Below the pieces are notes generated by a model. That model ran no database searches, was not told where the DNA came from, and was given only the letters and a program-made list of their open reading frames with translations. A program made the position numbers and the translations under genes. DNA of 64,000 nt from Ilumatobacteraceae bacterium (GTDB lineage: Bacteria > Actinomycetota > Acidimicrobiia > Acidimicrobiales > Ilumatobacteraceae). The stretch covers positions 1-64,000 of the forward strand of contig JANYKU010000003.1 of NCBI GenBank assembly GCA_025358075.1, in the 5' to 3' direction. Below, piece after piece: positions 8,377 through 14,938 of this stretch. Each line of letters starts with the position of its first letter. Position 1 is the stretch's first letter.

Positions 8377-9264
8377 GTGAGGAACTTCGTTGGCAAGACC
8401 GCATTCGTCGCGGGAGGTGCCAGCGGCATCGGCCTTGGCATCAGCAAGGCGCTCCTGTCGGAAGGCATGAACGTCGTGATCGGTGACGTCAACGCGGCGC
8501 ACATGGCATCGGCCGGCGAGGAGTTGGCAGGAGCCAATGTCGTGTTCGTCCACGTCGACGTCACCGACCGTGCCTCAGTCGCTGCTGCCGCTGAAGCGGC
8601 AGTCACCGCGTTCGGCTCGGTCCACGTCTTGTGCAACAACGCTGGCATCGCTGGAGGTGGTGCCGTGGCCGATCCGAGCTTCGCCGATTGGGACCGCGCA
8701 ATGGCCGTGAACCTCGGCGGGGCAGTGAACGTGGTCAAGACGTTCGTACCGCTGATACGCGAGCACCGCAGTGGTGGGCACATCGTCAACACCTCGTCGA
8801 TCGCCGGAATCACCGCGCTGCCCTACGAGGGCGGCGCGTACACCACGGCGAAGTTCGCCGTGCGTGGCCTCAGCGAGTCGCTTCGGCTCAGCCTGGCTCC
8901 GGAGGGCATCGGCGTGTCGGTGCTTTGTCCTGGGCTCACCCGCACCCGAATCCTCGACGCGCCCGACCGTGAAGACCCCGATGCGAAGCCGATGGCCAGC
9001 GAGGGTGACCCGGACGTGCTGTTCAACTCGATGGAAGGGGCCATGGATCCCATCGAGGTCGGGCGTGCCGTGGTTCGCGGCATTCGCGACAACCTTCCGT
9101 ACATCCTCTCGCACGGCGAGTTCAAGGATGAGATCCAATCCCTGTTCGACGAGATCGTCGAGGCGTTTCCCACCGATCAGTCGGTTCCGTCAGCCCGCGC
9201 CGCCTTTGAGCGCGGACGTCGAGAGCTGTGTGACAGCTTGCGAGATCTGCCGGTGATCGACTGA
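8377..9264 (+). CDS. short-chain dehydrogenase/reductase
   Basis: A 295-residue SDR oxidoreductase with the classical cofactor motif GGASGIGLGI, the NNAG motif (LCNNAGIAGGG), catalytic Ser in NTSSIAGI and the active-site pair YTTAKFAV (Y-x3-K). Asp in GDVNAAH after beta-2 favours NAD(H). The C-terminal extension of about 50 residues is typical of SDRs acting on larger hydrophobic alcohols. GTG at 8377 is preferred over a TTG 60 bp upstream because AAAGGG sits 7 nt before it. It stands alone, convergent with the zinc alcohol dehydrogenase operon. Substrate unknown. Confidence 0.88.
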   Translation: MRNFVGKTAFVAGGASGIGLGISKALLSEGMNVVIGDVNAAHMASAGEELAGANVVFVHVDVTDRASVAAAAEAAVTAFGSVHVLCNNAGIAGGGAVADPSFADWDRAMAVNLGGAVNVVKTFVPLIREHRSGGHIVNTSSIAGITALPYEGGAYTTAKFAVRGLSESLRLSLAPEGIGVSVLCPGLTRTRILDAPDREDPDAKPMASEGDPDVLFNSMEGAMDPIEVGRAVVRGIRDNLPYILSHGEFKDEIQSLFDEIVEAFPTDQSVPSARAAFERGRRELCDSLRDLPVID

Positions 9265-9299
9265 TCGATAGGCCCTCTCGGGCGATATGACTCGGAGGA

Positions 9300-10343
9300 C
9301 TACGCCCGAGTGAGAACGACCTTCAGCGCACCGGTGTCAGCCGCGCGACCGAACACGTCGTAGGCCTCGATGAAGCCATCGAGGTGGAAGTGGTGGGTGA
9401 CGAACTTGCCGGGAGTTACCTGTCCGCTGCTGATGAGCTTCAGCAACGTCGGCGTCGAGTAGGCGTCGACGAGACCGGTGGTGATGGTCACGTCCTTGAT
9501 CCACAACGTCTCGAGGTGCAAGGTGACCGGCTCGCCGTGGACTCCGATGTTGGCCACTCGTCCACCGGGCCGGATCAGCTCGGCGGCCAGTTCGAAGGTG
9601 GCGGGTACACCGACTGCTTCGATCGCCGTGTCCGCGCCCAGACCACCAGTGAGACCGTGAACAACTGCCAGCGGATCTTCCCGACTGTTGTTGACCACGA
9701 TGTCCGCGCCGAACTGCTTGGCAGCCTCGAGGCGGCTGTCGGCCTTGTCGATGGCGATGATGTGACTCGGGCTGAACAGCCGCGCGCCCATGATTGCCGC
9801 GAGGCCGATCGGGCCGGCGCCGACGACGGCGACGACGTCACCGGGTCGGACGGCACCGTTGAGGACGCCGACTTCGTATCCCGTCGGAAGGATGTCGGCG
9901 AGCATCAGCAACTCTTCGTCTGATACGCCGGCCGGGGCCTGGTAGGTGGAGGTGTCGGCAAATGGCACCCGCACGTACTCGGCCTGGGTGCCATCGATCT
10001 TGTGACCGAGGATCCAGCCGCCGCCGCCCAGGCATTGACCGGAGCGACCCTCGCGACAGAAGCGGCATGTGCCGCACGCGGTGATGCACGAGACGAGGAC
10101 CTTGTCGCCGACCTTGGTGTTCTTCACGCCCGCACCGACTTCCTCGACCGTTCCGACGGCTTCATGGCCGAGGATGCGTCCGTCGGTCACAGCCGGAACG
10201 TCGCCCTTCATGATGTGGAGGTCAGTGCCGCAGATCGTTGTGGCATCGACCCTGATGATCGCATCGGTGTCTGCCTGAAGAGTTGGTTTCGGAACTTCCT
10301 CCCAGGCTTTCTGGTCGGGACCGTGGTAGACGAGTGCCTTCAT
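9300..10343 (-). CDS. zinc-dependent medium-chain alcohol dehydrogenase
   Basis: A 347-residue MDR enzyme with the catalytic-zinc motif TICGTDLHIMKG and GHEAVG, four structural-zinc cysteines (ACGTCRFCREGRSGQC) and a Rossmann motif VGAGPIGLAA followed by IAIDKADSR, which favours NAD. Overall it resembles the Tdh/secondary alcohol and formaldehyde-type dehydrogenases. The ATG is preceded by GGAGG. It is the last gene of the minus-strand operon with the DsrE-, TusE- and SQR-like genes (34 bp behind DsrE). That context suggests a role with a thiol adduct or sulfur-linked alcohol, but the substrate is unproven. Confidence 0.88.
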   Translation of the reverse strand: MKALVYHGPDQKAWEEVPKPTLQADTDAIIRVDATTICGTDLHIMKGDVPAVTDGRILGHEAVGTVEEVGAGVKNTKVGDKVLVSCITACGTCRFCREGRSGQCLGGGGWILGHKIDGTQAEYVRVPFADTSTYQAPAGVSDEELLMLADILPTGYEVGVLNGAVRPGDVVAVVGAGPIGLAAIMGARLFSPSHIIAIDKADSRLEAAKQFGADIVVNNSREDPLAVVHGLTGGLGADTAIEAVGVPATFELAAELIRPGGRVANIGVHGEPVTLHLETLWIKDVTITTGLVDAYSTPTLLKLISSGQVTPGKFVTHHFHLDGFIEAYDVFGRAADTGALKVVLTRA

Positions 10344-10377
10344 GGGTATTTCCTCCATTGGTTTGGATCGATGGTGA

Positions 10378-10845
10378 TCAGGTGAAGATGATCTGCCCGC
10401 CCGCAGCCTTCTCGTAGAACTCACCGACCGTGATGATGTCTTGCACTTGTGGAATGAGGTCGTTCTTCTCCAGCCCGAACAGGTCGACCGACGCCTTGCA
10501 GGCGAACAGGCCGGCACCGGTGTCGGCGATCATCTCGATGAACTCGGGGATGGACGGAATGTCGAGCTTTTCCATCTTGTGGTTCATGAAATGAGTGAGC
10601 GCGGTCGAGATCCCTGGGATCCCGCCGAGCATCGTCGGCATGTGCAGTCCGGGGTTGCCGACTGTCGCCATCTTGATGTGCTCATGGCGGGCCTTGTGGA
10701 TCGCATCGAGGCCGAAGAACGTGAAGAACAGATTGGCCTCGATGCCCTCTGCGCGGGCGCCGTTGGCCATGATGAGTCCCGGGTACACCCCGTCGAGCGA
10801 ACCCTTCGAGATGATGATCGAAACCTTCGTGATGGCGTCAGTCAT
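10378..10845 (-). CDS. DsrE/DsrF-like sulfur-carrier protein (COG2210 type)
   Basis: A 155-residue protein of the DsrE/TusD superfamily, closest in style to the COG2210 'peroxiredoxin-like' DsrE2 group. Typical stretches are ISKGSLDGVYPGLIMANGAR at the N-terminus, NLFFTFFGLD, and GAGLFACKASVDLFGL, whose single Cys is the predicted persulfide-carrying residue. Such proteins pass sulfane sulfur between rhodaneses, TusA and TusE/DsrC. AAGGAG precedes the ATG. It sits 13 bp downstream of the TusE-like gene and upstream of the alcohol dehydrogenase, consistent with one operon for cytoplasmic sulfur transfer. Confidence 0.82.
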   Translation of the reverse strand: MTDAITKVSIIISKGSLDGVYPGLIMANGARAEGIEANLFFTFFGLDAIHKARHEHIKMATVGNPGLHMPTMLGGIPGISTALTHFMNHKMEKLDIPSIPEFIEMIADTGAGLFACKASVDLFGLEKNDLIPQVQDIITVGEFYEKAAGGQIIFT

Positions 10846-10858
10846 GATGAGCTCCTTG

Positions 10859-11176
10859 TCAGATGCAGCCGCGTGGCTTTGGGATCCCGGCGATTCGCGC
10901 GGCGACCTTCGCAGGGCCCTTCGGGAACAGTTGGTACAACTCCTTGACCGATATGCCCGATGACTTGCCGAGAACACGCACTGTCGGGCCGGTGCCCTTG
11001 TCGAAGTACTCGGACCGCATGAAACGGATGACCGTCCAATGCGCAGAGGTCAGTTCGTCGATGCCTTCACGCCGGGCGAGCTCGTCCGCCATGGATTCGG
11101 TCCATTGTTCGGGGTTGACGAAGAACCCTTCGTCATTGAGTTCGACGGGGGTGTCGGCGATGGTTGCGGTGGACAT
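10859..11176 (-). CDS. TusE/DsrC-family sulfur relay protein
   Basis: A 105-residue protein ending in the diagnostic flexible arm IAGIPKPRGCI with the penultimate Cys (CysA) that carries sulfur in TusE and DsrC. The body (LTSAHWTVIRFMRSEYFDKG, PTVRVLGKSSGI) matches the family fold. The second DsrC cysteine, 11 residues earlier, is Ala here, so it cannot form the DsrC trisulfide used by dissimilatory sulfite reductase; it is a TusE-like transferase. AAAGGA lies upstream of the ATG. It follows the SQR-like gene by 12 bp and precedes DsrE, a conserved pairing in sulfur-trafficking operons. Confidence 0.88.
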   Translation of the reverse strand: MSTATIADTPVELNDEGFFVNPEQWTESMADELARREGIDELTSAHWTVIRFMRSEYFDKGTGPTVRVLGKSSGISVKELYQLFPKGPAKVAARIAGIPKPRGCI

Positions 11177-11188
11177 GGATCAGTCCTT

Positions 11189-12436
11189 TCACTTGCGGAT
11201 GAGTTCGCGCGGCTTGCCAGCGGTCGGCATGGCCGACCCCATTCCGGGGATGTCTCGCCCGGGCAGGAGGCTGTGCCAGTAGAACCACTGCAACATCAAC
11301 TTGCCGAGGTGGTTGAGCCGCGACTCCTTCAGCAGCGGCAAGCCAACGCGGCCAGGGAAATGGCCCGGGAGCGGCTCGGTGTCGTAGTTGAAGTCGATCA
11401 ACAGCGCCTTGCCGAAGCCCGTCTCGATGAAGCAGTTGGCGTGGCCGTCGAAGTTGTCGACGAGTGGTTCGTCGGCCAGGAAGTGGCGGATGTTGGCGAC
11501 GACCGTTTCGCCTTCGAAGTGGGTGACCGAGCCAGCCTTGGAGGCGGGCACGTTGGCGGCGTCGCCGATGACGAAGATGTTGGGTGCGGTCCGGGATTGC
11601 AGGGTGTGCTCATCCGTCGGCACGAAGTTCAACGCGTCGCCGAGGCCCGGCGAGCGACCGATGTACTCGGCTCCACCGTGCAACGGCACGACGACTCCAA
11701 GATCGAACGGGACCTCGCGGCCGTCATACGCCACGAGCCGGCCGCCCTCGCCGTCGACCTCGCCGGTGTTGAACTCAGTGACCAGTTCGATGTCCTTCTC
11801 TTCGCGCATGCCGCCGAGCTGTCGTGACGCGATCGGCTTGGTGAAGGCCGCGTCGAGCGGCGTGACATAGGTGAGTGAGACACGATCGCGTATGCCGCGT
11901 TCGCGGAAGTACCAGTCGGCAAGGAAGTAGAACTCGAGTGGGGCAACGGGACACTTGATCGGCATGTCGACGACGTTGACGACGAGGCGGCCACCGTCGA
12001 ACTTGGCCAGCGCGCCCTCCAGCGCGGCCGCGCCTTCCGGCGAGTAGAACGTGAAGACCCGCTCCATCCATCCGGGGCCGGTCAAACCCTGCGTTTCCTC
12101 CGGCAGCAGGACCGCACCTGAGGCAACGACGAGCACGTCGTAGTCGAGGGTCCTACCGTCGACGAGGTTCACCGAGTTCGCCTGGATGTCGACCCCGTCG
12201 ACCGCCGCCTCGACGAAGCCGATGTCGTGCGACAGTTGCTGGGACCGTGGCCGGACGATGTCGTCTGTATGGCTCAACCCGAACGGTACGAACAGCAGGC
12301 CAGGTTGATAGACGTGCCGATCATCCTGATCGACCACGAGGATTTCGAGCTCCTCGGCATCGAAGATCCGGCGCAGACGATTGGCGACAAGGGTGCCACC
12401 GGTACCGCCACCGAGAACGATCACACGCTGACTCAC
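11189..12436 (-). CDS. FAD-dependent sulfide:quinone oxidoreductase-like protein
   Basis: A roughly 415-residue two-Rossmann flavoprotein of the SQR/NDH-2 superfamily: N-terminal FAD motif VIVLGGGTGGTLVANRL, a second dinucleotide region near VLVVASGAV, and a C-terminal FAD contact (NIFVIGDAANVPASKAGS). The tail (QWFYWHSLLPGRDI) is aromatic and may touch the membrane, as in SQRs. GTG at 12436 is chosen because the protein then begins with the FAD motif as relatives do; an ATG at 12490 would add 18 residues and neither has a strong ribosome site. It heads the TusE-DsrE-ADH operon, divergent from an ArsR gene. Likely role: sulfide or persulfide oxidation feeding quinone and sulfur carriers. Confidence 0.8.
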   Translation of the reverse strand: MSQRVIVLGGGTGGTLVANRLRRIFDAEELEILVVDQDDRHVYQPGLLFVPFGLSHTDDIVRPRSQQLSHDIGFVEAAVDGVDIQANSVNLVDGRTLDYDVLVVASGAVLLPEETQGLTGPGWMERVFTFYSPEGAAALEGALAKFDGGRLVVNVVDMPIKCPVAPLEFYFLADWYFRERGIRDRVSLTYVTPLDAAFTKPIASRQLGGMREEKDIELVTEFNTGEVDGEGGRLVAYDGREVPFDLGVVVPLHGGAEYIGRSPGLGDALNFVPTDEHTLQSRTAPNIFVIGDAANVPASKAGSVTHFEGETVVANIRHFLADEPLVDNFDGHANCFIETGFGKALLIDFNYDTEPLPGHFPGRVGLPLLKESRLNHLGKLMLQWFYWHSLLPGRDIPGMGSAMPTAGKPRELIRK

Positions 12437-12586
12437 CAATTCATCCAACGCCGCGGGTGTTGTGTTCAATAGGGTCGAAGGACCTGTCATCGCACGGGGG
12501 GAGTCTGCGAGTGCAACGAGTCGGGGCATGCCCGGCGACGCATTCATGCAGGTGAAAGGGGACCTTGTCCTCTGGACCCACCTGAC

Positions 12587-12601
12587 CATGTGCTCTACAT
12601 G
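12587..12601. promoter_or_regulatory. CATGT-N5-ACATG dyad between ArsR and the sulfur operon
   Basis: CATGTGCTCTACATG has 5-bp perfect arms with a 5-nt spacer. It lies in the divergent intergenic region, about 30 bp before the ArsR start and about 150 bp before the chosen SQR-like start. Position and symmetry suit an ArsR-family operator controlling both directions. Confidence 0.4.
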
Positions 12602-12630
12602 TTCGGGTCTGCCGGCCGCACAATGCAGTC

Positions 12631-12927
12631 GTGAAAGCGCCAACGACGGTTGATCAGTTCAAGGCACTTGGAGATCCGGTGCGATGGGCGATCGTGGGCG
12701 AACTGCGCAGTTCTACGTGCTATGCTCGCCGGCTCGCCGATGCCGTTTCCGTCTCACCAACACTGTTGTCACATCATCTCAAAGTGTTGCGTGAAGCCGG
12801 TCTGATCGTAGGCGCACGGCGTGGTCGGTGGATCGACTACAGCGTCGACGAGACTGCACTCGCCGGCCTGGCAGGCGCCCTGAACGGGCGTTCGTCAGCT
12901 CATCGAACGAACGGAGCGGAGCCATGA
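12631..12927 (+). CDS. ArsR-family winged-helix repressor
   Basis: A 98-residue ArsR/SmtB regulator: FKALGDPVRWAIVGEL, then RLADAVSVSPTLLSHHLKVL as recognition helix and EAGLIVGARRGRWIDYSV as the wing. Where metal sensors carry ELCVCDL it has ELRSSTCYARRL, a single Cys, so a classic Cys-x-Cys metal site is absent; a thiol-based persulfide or redox switch would need partner cysteines not seen here. It diverges from the SQR-TusE-DsrE-ADH operon, the position of SqrR/BigR-type sulfide-responsive repressors. Its stop overlaps the next ATG (ATGA). Starts at GTG. Confidence 0.87.
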   Translation: MKAPTTVDQFKALGDPVRWAIVGELRSSTCYARRLADAVSVSPTLLSHHLKVLREAGLIVGARRGRWIDYSVDETALAGLAGALNGRSSAHRTNGAEP

Positions 12928-13097
12928 GTGACCAGTCGCCGATCGAGGAAGAGTACGTGCCTGCCGACATCGACCCAGACAACCTGATCGCCTCGTTGCC
13001 CGACAGCGACGTGCCGCCGGTCGAAGCAGATCCTGCCGACTGGGTCGATCAACATCGGATCGTTCCCGAGGATCTCGACGACGAGGAACGCGGCTGA
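12924..13097 (+). CDS. very small acidic protein coupled to ArsR
   Basis: A 57-residue, strongly acidic, cysteine-free protein (many Asp, Glu and Pro; SLPDSDVPPVEADPADW) with no membrane segment. Its ATG overlaps the ArsR stop codon, so it is co-translated. No family recognised; probably disordered. It could be an ArsR partner or a conserved actinobacterial small protein. It converges with the PH-like gene 7 bp away. Confidence 0.6.
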   Translation: MSDQSPIEEEYVPADIDPDNLIASLPDSDVPPVEADPADWVDQHRIVPEDLDDEERG

Positions 13098-13104
13098 CAG
13101 GTCG

Positions 13105-13482
13105 TCAGCTGAGGGCCGCGACGAACTGGTCGGGCTCTTTGAGGCTCAGCGTCAGCTGTTTGACCTTGATCGGCGCCACCAGGCAACGACCGCGGCCTGC
13201 CGGATCGATCGTCACCCGGACCAGCCCCCGGCTGGAGCCGTTGATCAGCCAGTGTCCTCGCCAACCGTGCGCGCCCCACCCCAAGACCGGGCCGGTCACC
13301 CGCTTGACGCCGATGATCGACGACCGCGGAACGGCGGCTGAGAACGCCCACGCACCCAGTCCCATCTTCACGTCGAGCCGGTCGGCGGTCAGCACGACTC
13401 GGCAGTGTCGGGGCCCGGCAAGGATCGGCGTCATCACGATTCTCATGAACGTGTTGAACGACAGCCCGAACTTCTCCTTCAT
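13105..13482 (-). CDS. hypothetical protein with PH-like beta-rich fold
   Basis: A 125-residue soluble protein made mostly of short beta strands with a central hydrophobic stretch (WAFSAAVPRSSIIGVKRV) and a C-terminal helix (LKEPDQFVAAL). The pattern resembles small bacterial PH-domain-like proteins but lacks the transmembrane helices those often have; this is only a fold impression. ATG start. It is monocistronic, convergent with the ArsR-linked small gene and divergent from PadR. Function unknown. Confidence 0.6.
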   Translation of the reverse strand: MKEKFGLSFNTFMRIVMTPILAGPRHCRVVLTADRLDVKMGLGAWAFSAAVPRSSIIGVKRVTGPVLGWGAHGWRGHWLINGSSRGLVRVTIDPAGRGRCLVAPIKVKQLTLSLKEPDQFVAALS

Positions 13483-13560
13483 CTCGCACAGTATGGAGGG
13501 TTCCTCTTCACCGAGGAGGTCGGTCCCGCCGAAACGCCGGCTACTCGGTGGCGGGGCGTC

Positions 13561-13600
13561 TTGCCTTCCTCGAAGATACTGCGTATACTACGGAGTATGC
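13561..13600 (+). promoter_or_regulatory. PadR promoter with overlapping operator dyad
   Basis: TTGCCT (13561-13566) and TATACT (13584-13589) form a sigma-70-like promoter with a 17-bp spacer. The -10 lies within the imperfect dyad GTATACT-ACGG-AGTATGC (13583-13600; 6 of 7 positions pair), so a bound repressor would block polymerase. PadR proteins usually autoregulate through such sites, and the regulator starts about 35 bp downstream. Confidence 0.6.
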
Positions 13601-13634
13601 TGAAGCGAACGACCCTTTCAATGAGTAGTCGGCA

Positions 13635-14216
13635 ATGAGTGTTCCGCACGCCCTGTTGGCCCTGTTGAGCGAGGGTCCGACGTTCGGGCTCCGCTTGCGT
13701 CAAGAGTTCGAGGCGCGAACGGGTGAGGTCTGGCCGCTGAACGTCGGGCAGGTGTACACCACCCTGCAGCGCTTGGAGCGCGACGGGCTGGTCGAGTCCG
13801 ACGAGGAGGGCGCCGACGGATCGCAGAAGCGGTATCGCATCACTGCTGCAGGCGCGACGGAGCTCGCCACCTGGCTGCACACGCCTCCCGACACCGCGCT
13901 GCCCCCGCGAGACGAGTTGATCATCAAAGTGCTGGTGAGCCTGCGCTTGCCAGGGGTGGACCTGCACGAGGTCTTGCAGGTCCATCGCCGCCATTTCGTC
14001 GAGGCGATGCAGCACTGCACGCAGATCAAGGCACGAGCCACCGACGACGATCTGGAGCTGGCCCTGGTGGCCGACGCAGAGTTGTTCCGCCTCGACGCCG
14101 TGGTGCGCTGGCTCGATGCGGCCGATTCTCGGTTGAAGCGCCGGCCGGTCCGTAAACCCGATGAGGTCGCCGTGTCGTCGCCGCGGTCAGCACGAAAGGC
14201 AACGGTGTGGGGATGA
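13635..14216 (+). CDS. PadR-family transcriptional repressor
   Basis: A 193-residue PadR regulator: winged helix at residues 1-85 (SVPHALLALLSEGPTFGLRL, VYTTLQRLERDGLV) and a helical C-terminal dimerisation domain (about 95-175), the PadR-s1/Vir subtype length. It heads an operon with an ABC exporter: its stop overlaps the ATPase start (ATGA), so a local repressor controls efflux or lipid/peptide export, as for LmrR-like systems. The promoter/operator dyad directly upstream supports autoregulation. The inducing ligand is unknown. Confidence 0.9.
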   Translation: MSVPHALLALLSEGPTFGLRLRQEFEARTGEVWPLNVGQVYTTLQRLERDGLVESDEEGADGSQKRYRITAAGATELATWLHTPPDTALPPRDELIIKVLVSLRLPGVDLHEVLQVHRRHFVEAMQHCTQIKARATDDDLELALVADAELFRLDAVVRWLDAADSRLKRRPVRKPDEVAVSSPRSARKATVWG

Positions 14217-14938
14217 CGGGCGTGATCGAGCTCCGAGGCGTGTCGAAGGTCTACGGGTCGGGTGCCGCCGAGGTGCATGCCCTGCGCGACATCGATCTGA
14301 CCGTCGGCACCGGTGAGCTGGTGGCGGTGATGGGGCCGAGTGGCTCGGGCAAGAGCACGTTGCTGACGATCGCCGGCAGCCTCGAGGATCCGAGCGATGG
14401 GGAGGTGCTGATCGATGGTCTCCTATTGTCGGCGATGTCTCGCAACGACCGAGCGCGCCTGCGTCGGCGCTCGATCGGATACGTGTTCCAAGACTTCAAC
14501 CTGCTGGCCGGTCTCACCGCGGCCGAGAACGTGACCTTGCCGCTCGAACTCGACGGCATCGGCTCGAAAGCTGCGCGTGTCCTCGGTCTCCAGGCGCTCG
14601 TGGCACTCGGCCTCGACGGCCACGCAGATCGCTTTCCCGACGAGCTGTCGGGCGGCGAGCGGCAGCGCGTCGCGATTGCCAGGGCCCTGGTCGGTGATCG
14701 TCATGTGCTGCTGGCGGATGAGCCGACGGGTGCACTCGACTCGGCAAACGGCGAGGCGGTGATGCGGTTGCTGCGCTCCGCCGCAGAAGGTGGCGTCGCC
14801 GGCATCATCGTCACCCATGACGCGCAGCTGGCGTCGTGGGCCGATCGAGTGGTGTTCCTTCGCGATGGCCGGATCGTCGATCAAACAGCACGACCCGCGA
14901 GCGCCGAATCGCTGCTCGTTCCAGGGCCGAGCTCGTGA
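14213..14938 (+). CDS. ABC transporter ATP-binding protein, MacB/LolD type
   Basis: A 241-residue ATPase: Walker A GPSGSGKST, Q-loop VFQDFNLLAG, signature LSGGERQR, Walker B HVLLADEPTGALD and H-loop VTHD. The GALDSANG sequence after Walker B is typical of the MacB/LolD/FtsE-like group that works with FtsX-fold permeases through mechanotransmission rather than conventional import. Start overlaps the PadR stop and its own stop overlaps the permease GTG. It energises the 847-residue permease that follows. Confidence 0.92.
   Translation: MTGVIELRGVSKVYGSGAAEVHALRDIDLTVGTGELVAVMGPSGSGKSTLLTIAGSLEDPSDGEVLIDGLLLSAMSRNDRARLRRRSIGYVFQDFNLLAGLTAAENVTLPLELDGIGSKAARVLGLQALVALGLDGHADRFPDELSGGERQRVAIARALVGDRHVLLADEPTGALDSANGEAVMRLLRSAAEGGVAGIIVTHDAQLASWADRVVFLRDGRIVDQTARPASAESLLVPGPSS

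Noticed and set aside
10859-11176. Assignment as true DsrC of dissimilatory sulfur metabolism
   Set aside because: Second conserved Cys is replaced by Ala and no dsrAB genes are present; TusE-like is the better call.
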